Shown: positions 9,507-17,953 of the stretch, piece by piece | How positions within the stretch are numbered: position 1 is the first letter of the stretch | Layout: each line of letters opens with the position of its first letter | Source: Phycisphaera sp. | GTDB taxonomy: Bacteria; Planctomycetota; Phycisphaerae; Phycisphaerales; UBA1924 | Direction of reading: 5' to 3' | Length of the DNA: 64,000 nucleotides | Assembly (NCBI GenBank): GCA_020639255.1 | Contig: JACKGZ010000003.1 | Coordinates: 370,468 to 434,467 of the forward strand | Program-made: the position numbers and the translations under genes | The notes under the pieces: model-generated | The model's input: the letters and a program-made list of their open reading frames with translations, nothing else | What the model was told of the DNA's origin: nothing | The model's database searches: none

Positions 9507-10268
9507 ATGAAAGCCATGCAGCACCGAATTTCGATCACATTTCCGATCATGGCCCTCCTGACATTTGTGCTCGGCGGCTGCCAATCCACGCAAACTATCC
9601 ACACGGCGGGCAACCCCGCATACATCAATCTCTACCGGGCGGGATCCTACAACGAGGCCTTCGAGGCCGCGAAGGCGGTCCCGACATCGTCCCACGGCAG
9701 CGAACGCCTGATTGCAGGGATGTCGCTTGCCGCCCTTGATCGCAACGACGAAGCGCTCAGCTGGCTCAAGCCCCTGACAGCATCCCCTGATAAGAACATC
9801 CGTGGCCGTGCCGAAGCCACGATCGGGCTCATCTATGCCGATGAGGCGAAACACTCCGAGGCCGCCCGGATGCTCCAGGCAGCTTCTGAGGATCTCGCCG
9901 GCCCGATGAAGGGCTGGGCGGCTCATTATGGAGCACAAGAATTCGGGTATGCGGGCGACAACATGCGTGCGGATCGGATGCGCACGATCGCAGAACTCAG
10001 GGGTCCGGCTGATATCCCCTCGGCCAACGAGGGCCAATTCACGGTCCAGCTCGGGTCGTTCTCTTCTCGCTCCAGGGCACAGTCCAGGGTGCGGGCTACC
10101 ACGCCAGCTGCCCAGAATGCCGGGCTCGATCTTCCCCGGGTCGAATTAACAATCGCCAACAACAGACCGCTGTACGCCGTTCGAGTCGGTCGATTTGAAA
10201 ACTCGGCCGAGGCCCAGCGGGCTTCCCAGCGTTTCTCGGGCGATACGGCCGTCATCCGCACGAACTAA
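9507..10268 (+). CDS. Lipoprotein with TPR-like repeats and C-terminal SPOR domain
   Basis: About 253 residues. Possible starts are GTG 9498, ATG 9507 and ATG 9516; GGAGAG at 9500-9505 fits 9516 best, so the exact start is uncertain. A signal peptide ends in the lipobox LGGC, so the protein should be anchored in a membrane by a lipidated Cys. The middle is helical with TPR-like spacing (LIAGMSLAALDRNDEALSWL). The C-terminal about 75 residues, FTVQLGSFSSRSRAQ to YAVRVGRFENSAEAQRA, form a SPOR domain, which binds denuded peptidoglycan glycan strands. It probably acts at the cell wall, for example at division sites, but no partner is evident nearby. Confidence 0.85.
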   Translation: MKAMQHRISITFPIMALLTFVLGGCQSTQTIHTAGNPAYINLYRAGSYNEAFEAAKAVPTSSHGSERLIAGMSLAALDRNDEALSWLKPLTASPDKNIRGRAEATIGLIYADEAKHSEAARMLQAASEDLAGPMKGWAAHYGAQEFGYAGDNMRADRMRTIAELRGPADIPSANEGQFTVQLGSFSSRSRAQSRVRATTPAAQNAGLDLPRVELTIANNRPLYAVRVGRFENSAEAQRASQRFSGDTAVIRTN

Positions 10269-10337
10269 GCCAAATTGGAACCGGCAGGGCTGACTGGCGT
10301 CACATAGGGATAGTCTGTCCCATTGCGGAGGCTCCCT

Positions 10338-11261
10338 ATGTCCATTTTCCGACTGAGTGTGCTTCTCACAATTGCTCTGTCAGCCCTGTCAACACAGGCG
10401 CAGGGTGATGAGGCGCCAGCTCCAGGGCTGGAACCGACTGATCCCGTTGTCCAAACGGATAACCTCACGCCGCTCGGACCACTCGACGAAGCCGAGAAGG
10501 ATGTCCGCGAGATCTACACCAAGTTCTTCCGACGCACTCGGAACCCGAGGATGCACGCGCAGGGATGGGACGAGCTTGCTCGGCACATGGACGATCCGCG
10601 TCTCTACGACCTGATGTTCGAGCTCTTCGAGGACAAGCCTTTCGACATGCAGCAGGATCTCGTCGAATTGTTCGTCAAGCAGGGCACGGATGACGCTGAT
10701 GTCGCGATTGCGTGGGCCGCAGTATTCAACGAAGACCATCGCATGCGCACGTGGGCCTCAGGGCGGCTCGTGGAGCGTGTCGGCGAGAACGAGCCATCCG
10801 ATCGCATCCAGCGCGTGCTCGAACTCGGACTGATGAGCGGCAAAGATGACCCCGCGGTCGCATCCGCCAGCCTTGTGCGCCAGTTCGGACTCGTCAAGGC
10901 GATCCCGTATCTGATCCAGGCACAGGCCGAGCCGAGGCGGCGCAACGTGCGCAAGGGCGCGATCGCACAGATCGTCGTCGGCACGCAGCAGGCATTCGTC
11001 GCCAACCTGACGCCGGTCGTCGCGACCAACGCCGTGGGGTATCAGCCGACGATTGGCGTTGTTTCCAGCGGCACAGTGCTCCGGGTCATGGACGCCGTCG
11101 TCTGGGCCTACCGAACCGAAGTGCATAGCGACCTTGTTTCGCTCTCGTCCGATGCGTGGGGGCAGTCAACCGCTGAAATGGGCTACGACCAACGCGAGTG
11201 GTTCGATTGGTACGAGAATGAGTTCAAGCCCTCGCTCGCCGACGGCTCGGGCGGCGGCTGA
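10338..11261 (+). CDS. Secreted hypothetical protein, helical (HEAT-like)
   Basis: 307 residues. ATG at 10338 is chosen because GGAGG lies six bases upstream; an in-frame TTG at 10323 is less likely. A signal peptide (MSIFRLSVLLTIALSALSTQAQ) is followed by an acidic, helical protein with repeated AIAWAAVFNEDHRMRTWASGRLVE-style helices that recall HEAT repeats. I do not recognise a named family. It lies 69 bases after the SPOR lipoprotein in the same direction and may share its transcript. The end meets the stop of acpS on the other strand with three bases between. Confidence 0.75.
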   Translation: MSIFRLSVLLTIALSALSTQAQGDEAPAPGLEPTDPVVQTDNLTPLGPLDEAEKDVREIYTKFFRRTRNPRMHAQGWDELARHMDDPRLYDLMFELFEDKPFDMQQDLVELFVKQGTDDADVAIAWAAVFNEDHRMRTWASGRLVERVGENEPSDRIQRVLELGLMSGKDDPAVASASLVRQFGLVKAIPYLIQAQAEPRRRNVRKGAIAQIVVGTQQAFVANLTPVVATNAVGYQPTIGVVSSGTVLRVMDAVVWAYRTEVHSDLVSLSSDAWGQSTAEMGYDQREWFDWYENEFKPSLADGSGGG

Positions 11262-11264
11262 GCC

Positions 11265-11657
11265 TCAGTCTCCGACCGCGATCACCGATGCCATCGCGTT
11301 TGTGCTGGTGTGCGAGAGCGAGATCAGCATCTCGGCGATGCCGAGTTCTTGCGCAAGCTCCTGGGCTTTGCCCGCGAGTCTGACCGAGGGTGCACCGCTC
11401 GGCGCGAGCACGACCTCGACGTCGGTCCAGGCGATGCCGTCGGCCCAGCCGGTGCCGAGTGCCTTGAGGGCGGCTTCTTTGGCGGCAAAACGCGCAGCGA
11501 AACGCTCGACATCCCGCGGGGGGCGCGCACTCCGACAGTACTCGGCCTCGGCTTTGGTGAAGCATCGCTCGACGAATCGCTCGCAGTGCTCGTCGAGTGA
11601 ACGCTTGATGCGTTCGACTTCGACGAGGTCCACGCCGTGAGCGATGACGCGGCTCAT
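11265..11657 (-). CDS. acpS: Holo-[acyl-carrier-protein] synthase
   Basis: 130 residues from ATG 11657. The ATG overlaps the grpE stop by one base (TGATG), so translation is likely coupled. The N-terminal HGVDLVEVERI has the Mg2+-binding Asp, and RFAAKEAALKALGTG carries the second metal ligand Glu and the CoA-binding lysines. The end, ISLSHTSTNAMASVIA, is the usual AcpS finish. The enzyme transfers 4'-phosphopantetheine from CoA to apo-ACP in lipid synthesis. Its position behind grpE and dnaJ means lipid-carrier activation is probably co-transcribed with chaperones. Confidence 0.95.
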   Translation of the reverse strand: MSRVIAHGVDLVEVERIKRSLDEHCERFVERCFTKAEAEYCRSARPPRDVERFAARFAAKEAALKALGTGWADGIAWTDVEVVLAPSGAPSVRLAGKAQELAQELGIAEMLISLSHTSTNAMASVIAVGD

Positions 11658-12229
11658 CAGCTCTGCTCGGCCGACACAACAACCTTGGCGGGGCGCAGCA
11701 CGCGCTCGCCCAGCTTGTAGCCCGTCTGGAACGAGTCGATAACACACCCCGGCTCGACCTCGGGGTCGGGGTGACGCGTGACGGCCTCGTGGATAGCGGG
11801 GTCGAACTCGTCGCCCTTCTTGGGCCTGATCATCGTGACGCCCTGCTGTGCGAGAGCCCGCTCCATCTCGGCGCGGACCATCTCGACGCCGCCCAGGAGC
11901 TGCTCGGCGGTCATCTTCGAGACGTCTTGCCCGAGCGCGAGGTCGAAGTTGTCCATCACCGGGAGCAGCGACGAGATGATGCCCGTGATGCCCTGACGGC
12001 GGGCCTCGACCTCGTTGTTGGCGGCCCGCTTCTGGAAGTTCTGGAAGTCCGCGAGCGTGCGCAGGGCCCGGGCCTCGGCCTCGGCGAGTTTGGCTTCGAG
12101 CTCGCCGATGGGGTCGTCGATGTGAAGCTCGGCGTTCACGTCGCCCCCGTGCTGGCAGCAGTCATCGGACTTGCCGCCACAGCAGCCGTGGGTCTTCGCG
12201 TTGTGCTCGTCGTGATTCTTCTCGTTCAT
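11657..12229 (-). CDS. grpE: GrpE nucleotide exchange factor
   Basis: 190 residues. The GrpE core is clear: a long helix (ELEAKLAEAEARALRTLADFQNF), RRQGITGIISSLLPVMDNFDLAL, and the C-terminal beta-wing with DEFDPAIHEAVTRHPD and GYKLGERVLRPAKVVVS. It releases ADP from DnaK. Odd feature: the N-terminal tail is rich in Cys and His (HGCCGGKSDDCCQHGGD), which could bind a metal or respond to redox state. It sits 15 bases after dnaJ; dnaK is not in the window. Confidence 0.96.
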   Translation of the reverse strand: MNEKNHDEHNAKTHGCCGGKSDDCCQHGGDVNAELHIDDPIGELEAKLAEAEARALRTLADFQNFQKRAANNEVEARRQGITGIISSLLPVMDNFDLALGQDVSKMTAEQLLGGVEMVRAEMERALAQQGVTMIRPKKGDEFDPAIHEAVTRHPDPEVEPGCVIDSFQTGYKLGERVLRPAKVVVSAEQS

Positions 12230-12244
12230 GGTCGTGTCTCTTGG

Positions 12245-13387
12245 TTATCCGCCGAGCATGTCGCGGATTTTGTCGAGGAAGCCGTGCGATTCGGGGAGCA
12301 CGCTCTTGTCTTCGGTCGCGGCGAAGTCGCGGAGGAGCTTCTGCTGCGCCTTGGTGAGTTTCTTGGGGATCTCGATTTTGGTGATGACGACGAGGTCGCC
12401 CCGTCGCCCCGAGCGGAGGTTGGGCGTGCCCTGCTCGCGGATGCGGAAGAGCTCGCCGTGCTGGGTGCCCGCGGGGATCTTGAGGGTGTGCTTGCCCTCG
12501 AGCGTCGGGACTTCGATCTCGGCACCCAGCGCCGCCTGCGAGAAGCCGATGGGCATCTCGAAGACCAGATGATCGCCCTCTCGCTCATAAAGCTGGTGTT
12601 CTTTGATCCGCACGACGACGTGCAAATCGCCCCGCACGCCCTCGCCCGAGGGTGACAGCTCCGGCGCGGGCGGCTCGCCCTCGCCCTGGATCCGCACGAC
12701 CTGGCCGTCCTGGATGCCCGCAGGGATGCGCACCGAGAGCGATCGGCTCTTGGAGACGCGTCCCTTGCCCTTGCACGTCTCGCACTTGTCCTTGATGATC
12801 GTGCCGCGACCCCGGCAGTTCGGGCAGGCCGTCACCATGCGGAACATGCCGCCCAGGCCCGCCTGCTGCACCTTGCCCTGCCCGCCGCAGGTCTGGCAGG
12901 TCTCGGGCGTGCTACCCGGCTTGGCGCCCGTGCCCGTGCAGGTGTTGCAGACATCGAGCCTTTTGAACTCGACGTCGCGCTCGGCACCGTTGAGCACATC
13001 GCTCAGCTCGATCGTCACTTCGGTCTCGAGGTCGTAGCCCCGCGCGACGCGCCGACCGCCCCGACCGCGCCCCATGCCGCCGCCGAAGATGTCGTTGAAC
13101 ATCGAGAAGATGTCCTCGGTGTTCATGCGCGTGAAGTCGTGAGCCGCGGCCCCGCGCCCGCGCAGGCCCTCGTGCCCGTACTGGTCGTAGATCTGGCGCT
13201 TCTGCGGGTCCGAGAGCACCTCGTACGCCTCGGCGCACTCCTTGAACGCGGCCTCGGCGGCCTCATCCCCCGGGTTGCGATCCGGGTGGTACTTCATCGC
13301 CAGACGCCGATAGGACCGCTTGATCTCGTCACCATCGGCGGTGCGCTCGACGGAGAGGACTTCGTAATAGTCGCGGGTGGTGGGCAT
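12245..13387 (-). CDS. dnaJ: Chaperone protein DnaJ
   Basis: 380 residues from ATG 13387 (MPTTRDYYEVL); an in-frame ATG at 13399 would add four residues and falls inside an inverted repeat. Domain order is canonical: J domain with MKYHPDRNPG (the HPD tripeptide), a Gly/Phe-rich linker (FNDIFGGGMGRGRGG), a zinc finger with four CxxCxGxG modules (CNTCTGTG, CQTCGGQG, CPNCRGRG, CETCKGKG) and the two C-terminal substrate-binding domains. It stimulates DnaK ATPase and holds unfolded protein. It heads a dnaJ-grpE-acpS run. No clear Shine-Dalgarno is seen before this start. Confidence 0.96.
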   Translation of the reverse strand: MPTTRDYYEVLSVERTADGDEIKRSYRRLAMKYHPDRNPGDEAAEAAFKECAEAYEVLSDPQKRQIYDQYGHEGLRGRGAAAHDFTRMNTEDIFSMFNDIFGGGMGRGRGGRRVARGYDLETEVTIELSDVLNGAERDVEFKRLDVCNTCTGTGAKPGSTPETCQTCGGQGKVQQAGLGGMFRMVTACPNCRGRGTIIKDKCETCKGKGRVSKSRSLSVRIPAGIQDGQVVRIQGEGEPPAPELSPSGEGVRGDLHVVVRIKEHQLYEREGDHLVFEMPIGFSQAALGAEIEVPTLEGKHTLKIPAGTQHGELFRIREQGTPNLRSGRRGDLVVITKIEIPKKLTKAQQKLLRDFAATEDKSVLPESHGFLDKIRDMLGG

Positions 13388-13394
13388 GAATGCA

Positions 13395-13477
13395 GGCACT
13401 AGGCATTAGGCATATGGCACTGGATGAGAACACTTGCGCCCATCCAACTGAGCAACTAGTGCCTAATGCCTAGTGCC
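13395..13477. repeat. Long inverted repeat between groEL1 and dnaJ
   Basis: An exact 18-base arm at 13395-13412 is the reverse complement of 13460-13477, with a 47-base spacer. Each arm has internal near-repeats of AGGCATTAGGCA type, and the right side continues with another CCAATGCC copy. There is no T-run next to it, so it is not a classical terminator. It could be a transcript-processing hairpin in the groEL1-dnaJ region or a small mobile intergenic repeat. I did not see a second copy in the window. Confidence 0.8.
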
Positions 13478-13537
13478 CAATGCCTCAAATCAAAGCAACG
13501 CCCGAGCTTTCACGCGGGCGTCACGAATGGTGATGCT

Positions 13538-15151
13538 TTACGAAGTCGCCCCAACCTCCGCCTCGGTCTCGTCCTTGAGGTCCGTGACGAGGACGTCGGT
13601 TGTGAGCATCAGGCCCGAGACGGACGCGGCGTTGATCAGCGACTGCTTGGCGACGAGCGCCGGGTCGATGATGCCGGCCTTGACGAGGTCCTCGTAGTCG
13701 CCCGTCGAGGCGTTGAGGCCCACGCTGCCCGTCTCTTCCTTGACCGTCTCGACCGCGAGGTCGCCGTCGAAGCCGGCGTTCTCGGCGATCTGGCGGAGCG
13801 GGGCCTCGATGGCGCGGCTGACGATCTCGTAGCCGAACTTCTCGTCGCCCTTGGCCTTTGCGGCGGCCCTGGCGATGGCGTCCTGTGTGCGGAGCAGCGC
13901 GACGCCGCCGCCGGGGACGTAGCCCTCCTTGGCCGCGGCGCGTGTGGCGTGGAGCGCGTCGTCGACCATGTCCTTGCGCTCCTTCATCTCGATCTCGGTT
14001 GCGCCGCCGACGTTGATGATCGCGACGCCGCCGGTCAGCTTGGCGAGGCGTTCGGCGAGTTTCTCCTTGTCGTAGTCGCTCGTTGACTTCTCACGCTGGG
14101 CCTCGATCTGCGCGACGCGGGCCTGGACGTCGACCTTCTTGCCCGCGCCCTGGATGATGGTCGTGTCGTCCTTGGTGACGGCGATCTTCTTGGCCTTGCC
14201 GAGTTCGGTCAGTTCGATCGACTCGATCGAGCGACCGATGTCCTCGGAGAAGAACGTGCCACCGGTCAGGACGGCGATGTCACCCAGCATCTGCTTGCGA
14301 CGATCGCCGAAGCCCGGTGCCTTGACGGCGCAGACCTTGAGCGTGCCGCGGAGACGGTTGATGACGAGAGTGGCGAGCGCTTCGGCTTCGACGTCCTCGG
14401 CGATGATGAGCAGGGGCTTGGAGCCGCCCGCGATCTTGTTGAGCAGCGGGAGCAGGTCCGCCATGTTGGCGATCTTCTTCTCGAAGATGAGGATGTAGGC
14501 GTCTTCGAGCACAGCCTCGGCGGTCTTCGGGTCGGTCATGAAGTAGGGCGACAAGTAGCCCTTGTCGAACTGCATGCCCTCAACGAAGTCGAGCGTGGTC
14601 TCGGCGCTCTTGCCGTCCTCGATCTCGACGACGCCCTCAGCGCCGACCTTGGCGATCGCCTCGGCGATGAGTTCGCCTATCTCGGCGTTGTGGTTGGCGC
14701 TGACGGTCGCGATCTTCTTGTAGTCGGCTTTGCCTTTGCAGGGCGTGGCGACGCGGTCGATCTCATCGGCGGCGACCTGAGCGGCGTTATTGATGCCGCG
14801 CTGGAGCTCAACCGGATTCGCGCCCGCCGTCACGTGGCGAAGGCCCTGGGTGAAGATCGCCTGGGCGAGCACGGTCGCGGCGGTCGTGCCGTCGCCGGCC
14901 TTGTCGGCGGTCTTCTTGGCGACCTGGTGCACCATCTTGGCGCCCATGCTCTGGAAGGGCTCGGCGAGTTCGATTTCCTTGGCGACCGAGACGCCGTCCT
15001 TCGTGACCGACGGGCCGCCGAAGGATTTCTGGATCACCACGTGACGCCCGCTGGGGCCCATTGTCACCTTGACGGCATCGGCGAGGCGGTCCACGCCTTT
15101 CTTGAGCTCGGCCAGCGCCGCGTCGTCGAACATGATCTGCTTCTTGCCCAT
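13538..15151 (-). CDS. groEL: Chaperonin GroEL, copy 1 (no Gly-Met tail)
   Basis: 537 residues, start ATG 15151 with GGAG eight bases upstream. It is full length for the family: VTMGPSGRHVVIQ, VTKDGVSVAKEIEL, the ATP-site motif AGDGTTAATVLA, and GGGVALLRTQDA all fit. Unlike copy 2 at 17954-19687 it ends in KDETEAEVGATS, without the GGM repeat that lines the cavity of standard GroEL. Other deviations include the start GKKQIMFDDAALAELKKGVD. It follows a sulfotransferase gene that separates it from groES by about 1 kb. It may be a specialised second chaperonin. Confidence 0.96.
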   Translation of the reverse strand: MGKKQIMFDDAALAELKKGVDRLADAVKVTMGPSGRHVVIQKSFGGPSVTKDGVSVAKEIELAEPFQSMGAKMVHQVAKKTADKAGDGTTAATVLAQAIFTQGLRHVTAGANPVELQRGINNAAQVAADEIDRVATPCKGKADYKKIATVSANHNAEIGELIAEAIAKVGAEGVVEIEDGKSAETTLDFVEGMQFDKGYLSPYFMTDPKTAEAVLEDAYILIFEKKIANMADLLPLLNKIAGGSKPLLIIAEDVEAEALATLVINRLRGTLKVCAVKAPGFGDRRKQMLGDIAVLTGGTFFSEDIGRSIESIELTELGKAKKIAVTKDDTTIIQGAGKKVDVQARVAQIEAQREKSTSDYDKEKLAERLAKLTGGVAIINVGGATEIEMKERKDMVDDALHATRAAAKEGYVPGGGVALLRTQDAIARAAAKAKGDEKFGYEIVSRAIEAPLRQIAENAGFDGDLAVETVKEETGSVGLNASTGDYEDLVKAGIIDPALVAKQSLINAASVSGLMLTTDVLVTDLKDETEAEVGATS

Positions 15152-15212
15152 TGTGGGATCTCCGTTTCGTCACCGACGGTGTGTGCCGCCGGGGTGTTTC
15201 TGTGCAACGCGG

Positions 15213-16241
15213 CTAGGCCGCGATAATCCAATCTCCGTAGCCGGCCTTCCTGGCGACGTCGCCGGCCTGCTGCTCGAACTTCCTTCTGAACTCGGGCGTG
15301 TCGTACCGCGCCCAGTCGCCGACGGCTCCCTTGCGGTAGAAGCTCGTCGGGTCTTCTCGCTTGAAACCCGCTGTTGTGCCGGACTGCGGCGCGATCGGCT
15401 CGGCATCCGCAGGGTCGACGCCGATGTGCTCGTACATCGCCCTGCGACCGGCCTTGGTGTCCTTGTGCAGATCCTCGTAGCGCACGCGCAGGATCGGCTC
15501 CGATTTCTTGAGCTGCTCGTACACCGTGAGGTCCGCCTCGGTCTGCACGGCCCAGCGGTTGGCGACGAAGCCCACCCACTTCTCCTCGCGGAGCAAGGCC
15601 CGGGCGGTCTCGAAGCACGACTCGGGCGGGTTCGCGTTGTACTGTGCAACGTACGGCGCGAAAAGCTCGCGGATGCGATCGGGCCAGTGCAGGACGTTGA
15701 ACGCCGGGTTCAGACGCAGGTAGTGGTACGTGTAGCTGACGATCACGTCGCGCGGGTCGCGGGTGATCCAGATGATCGGCGCGCCGGGCAGGATCTGAGC
15801 CAGAGGCCTGGGCGAGCGATCGCCGAGATGCGTGGCCTCGGGCTTGGCGTCGAGCATCGAAGTCAGTACACGCTCGTAGAGGCGTTTGATCTCGTCCTGG
15901 GCGATCGACCGGTAGGGCTCAAGCCCGCCGAGCCGCCCGCCGCCCTCGCCCGTGAAGCGGGTGAGCGCATTGTCGAAGCCGTGCAGGTTGAACTCACCCT
16001 CGCTCTGCACCTTGTGGTGCAGGTTGAAGAGGCTCCCGACCCAGTTGGTGCCCGACTTGCCGAAGCCGACGATGAAGAAGTAGCGCAGGGTGCGCTCCTC
16101 GCCAGTCCCGAGGCGCACCAGTGCGCGACCGCCCGGCAAACGCCGGAGGATCTGCGCATCGGAGCCCGGGCGCAGACGCAGCCCGGCCCCCCGGGCGGCG
16201 TGCCCGGCTGCGGTTCTCAGGTTGGACAGGAGCGAGCCCAC
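15213..16241 (-). CDS. PAPS-dependent sulfotransferase, copy 1
   Basis: 342 residues, GTG start at 16241 with GAGG five bases upstream, eight bases after the groES stop. The 5'-phosphosulfate loop is FIVGFGKSGTNWVGSL, and the 3'-phosphate motif is WITRDPRDVIVSYTYHYLR. Both are intact, so the protein should move sulfate from PAPS to an acceptor such as a glycan, lipid or peptide. The C-terminal part has EDPTSFYRKGAVGDW, the usual region that closes over PAPS. It is clearly paralogous to the sulfotransferase at 16575-17483. The position between groES and groEL1 is unusual. Confidence 0.9.
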   Translation of the reverse strand: MGSLLSNLRTAAGHAARGAGLRLRPGSDAQILRRLPGGRALVRLGTGEERTLRYFFIVGFGKSGTNWVGSLFNLHHKVQSEGEFNLHGFDNALTRFTGEGGGRLGGLEPYRSIAQDEIKRLYERVLTSMLDAKPEATHLGDRSPRPLAQILPGAPIIWITRDPRDVIVSYTYHYLRLNPAFNVLHWPDRIRELFAPYVAQYNANPPESCFETARALLREEKWVGFVANRWAVQTEADLTVYEQLKKSEPILRVRYEDLHKDTKAGRRAMYEHIGVDPADAEPIAPQSGTTAGFKREDPTSFYRKGAVGDWARYDTPEFRRKFEQQAGDVARKAGYGDWIIAA

Positions 16242-16248
16242 CGGTGCC

Positions 16249-16539
16249 TCAGCCCCCGATCACGCCGAGCAATTCGCTCTCACGGAGGATGAGATGCTTG
16301 ACGCCCTTGATCTCGATCTCGTTGCCCGCGTACTTGCTGTAAACGACGGTGTCGCCCTTGCCGACGCTCATCTTGGCGCGCTGGCCGTTGTCGAGCAGCT
16401 TGCCCGGGCCGGCGGCGACGACCTTGCCCTGGATCGGGCGCTCCTTGCTCGCCTCGGGCAGGTAGATCCCGCTGGCGGTCTTGGTCTCGGCTTCATCGGG
16501 CTTGACGAGGACGCGGTCTTCGAGGGGTTTGACGGCCAT
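16249..16539 (-). CDS. groES: Co-chaperonin GroES
   Basis: 96 residues from ATG 16539 (MAVKPLEDRVLVKPDEAE) with GGAGA eight bases upstream. The mobile loop (ETKTASGIYLPEASKERP) and the ends GKGDTVVYSKYAGNEIEI and HLILRESELLGVI are typical. It caps the GroEL ring. It is placed between two sulfotransferase genes rather than next to groEL; both groEL copies are on the same strand within 3 kb. Confidence 0.97.
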   Translation of the reverse strand: MAVKPLEDRVLVKPDEAETKTASGIYLPEASKERPIQGKVVAAGPGKLLDNGQRAKMSVGKGDTVVYSKYAGNEIEIKGVKHLILRESELLGVIGG

Positions 16540-16556
16540 GTGTTGAGTCTCCAAAT

Positions 16557-16572
16557 CCCGGATCGATCCGGG
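16557..16572. promoter_or_regulatory. 16-base palindrome upstream of groES
   Basis: CCCGGATCGATCCGGG is a perfect palindrome lying between the stop of the upstream sulfotransferase gene and the groES ribosome binding site. It could be a protein-binding site or a mRNA hairpin. It is not a CIRCE element. Confidence 0.4.
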
Positions 16573-16574
16573 CG

Positions 16575-17483
16575 CTACCAGTTCAGGTCTTTCTCATAAC
16601 CGGCGACGATCAGTGCCTCGCCGGCTTCTTCCTTGTACCAACGCTTCACGTCGTCGGTGAAGTACTTCTCAAAGCCACGCACCTTGCCGGCGCGGTAGAA
16701 ATCGTTCGGATCCTCGGCGCGATCGCCAAAGCCGGCCTCGGTCTTCGACTCGGTCGACACCGGGGCCGCGAGGTCCGGGTCGAGGCCGAGGAATGTGTAC
16801 ATCTCTCGCCTGCCCGACTCGACGTCGGCGTGGAGCGATTCGTACTGCAAAGAGAGCAGGTCGCTCCCCAGTGTGCCGGCCTCGGCCTTCGCTTTGGCCT
16901 CGGTGTGGTTGGCGACGTACTCAGCCCACATGCGGGCACGGAGCCGGACAACTGCCTCGTCGTTCAGGAGCTCCGCGGGGTGCGCGGCCATGTCCCGGCC
17001 GATGCGTTTCTGACGCCAGGCTTCGAGCGTCTCGTCGGCGACGGGATGATCCAGTCGCAGACAGTGAAACGCCCAGCTGACGAGGACGTCGCGGCCGTCG
17101 CGGGTGATGTGGATGATCGGCGCGCCGGGCAGCTCGGGCTCGATCATCGCGGGCGTGCGGTCGCCGATGAGCCGGGCCTCGGGATTGGACCTTGCGATCT
17201 CGCGCAGACAGTCGGCGGCGAACCGCTCGATCGCCTTCTCGCCAAGCTCCTTCACCTCGGTGAAGCCCGACACCATCCAGGGGCGGCTCGCGAAGGTCTC
17301 GAACGCGGGGCGCAGACGCTCGAAGTGGAACTCGCCCGTGCAGCATATCTCAGGGTGCAGGTTGAGAAGTGCGCCCACCCAGTTCGTCCCCGAACGCATA
17401 TGCCCGCGCAGCAGGAACGCCCCGACCCGGCGCTCGCCGGCGAGGAGTTCGTAGCTTCGGGATGTGGGGAGTGTGGTGGGCAT
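16575..17483 (-). CDS. PAPS-dependent sulfotransferase, copy 2
   Basis: 302 residues from ATG 17483; an in-frame TTG at 17501 is possible and neither has a strong ribosome binding site. The PAPS loop is LLRGHMRSGTNWVGALLNLH and the 3'-phosphate motif is HITRDGRDVLVSWAFHCLRL, both complete. It shares with copy 1 the SGTNWVG loop, the APII-ITRD-RDV block and the C-terminal EDP-FYR-G segment, so the two are paralogues. Its substrate is unknown. It is 34 bases upstream of groES and on the same strand. Confidence 0.9.
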   Translation of the reverse strand: MPTTLPTSRSYELLAGERRVGAFLLRGHMRSGTNWVGALLNLHPEICCTGEFHFERLRPAFETFASRPWMVSGFTEVKELGEKAIERFAADCLREIARSNPEARLIGDRTPAMIEPELPGAPIIHITRDGRDVLVSWAFHCLRLDHPVADETLEAWRQKRIGRDMAAHPAELLNDEAVVRLRARMWAEYVANHTEAKAKAEAGTLGSDLLSLQYESLHADVESGRREMYTFLGLDPDLAAPVSTESKTEAGFGDRAEDPNDFYRAGKVRGFEKYFTDDVKRWYKEEAGEALIVAGYEKDLNW

Positions 17484-17529
17484 TGGATTCGCGGTGTTCA
17501 ACTTATTTGATTGATTCCCAGCTATCTAA

Positions 17530-17952
17530 CTAAGTTTTTTCTTTTCTGACCCGTTGCTGTCGCCATTGATCGAACTCGTTCCAACTCAGACACTGCTTAT
17601 TGTCAAACTCGGAAACAACGATCTCAAACAAACTCACATTTGCAGACTGCGGAAGCTCGGGCAGGGCTCGCAAGAATGCAGACGATCTGGGAAACTGTCT
17701 CCATTTTGAAAATAGTTCGTCGTATGAATCACTCGGCATGCAGAACTCAAGAGCGAGTAAGTCTCCAGTGTCGTCATCGTGTCGGATGACCGGTACATTT
17801 GGCATCGATTCGATGATGTACCTTTCCAGCTCACCATTGCATGAATTTGGGATGCAGTTCTGGAACTCCATTCGTTGAGCGAGCCACTGTACAGCCGCAT
17901 CGAGATCTTCGACCTTCAAAGGACGAAACGAGATCGACGCGCCATAGGGCAA
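17530..17952 (-). CDS. Small orphan protein, unknown
   Basis: Up to 140 residues. The frame is open beyond 17952 into the antisense-frame reading of the groEL2 tail, so the true start is after the groEL2 stop: TTG at 17952 or ATG at 17871 (113 residues). Neither has a good ribosome binding site. The protein has a patterned mix of hydrophobic and charged residues (YIIESMPNVPVIRHDDDTG, ALEFCMPSDSYDELFSKW) that looks like a small folded domain. The DNA is clearly lower in GC than the flanking groEL2 and sulfotransferase genes, which suggests recent acquisition. No family recognised. Confidence 0.55.
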   Translation of the reverse strand: MPYGASISFRPLKVEDLDAAVQWLAQRMEFQNCIPNSCNGELERYIIESMPNVPVIRHDDDTGDLLALEFCMPSDSYDELFSKWRQFPRSSAFLRALPELPQSANVSLFEIVVSEFDNKQCLSWNEFDQWRQQRVRKEKT

Positions 17953-17953
17953 A

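Noticed and set aside
9417..10037. N-terminal extension of the acyl-CoA ligase frame
   Set aside because: The frame stays open but is antisense to the SPOR lipoprotein; the ligase begins naturally at 9416.
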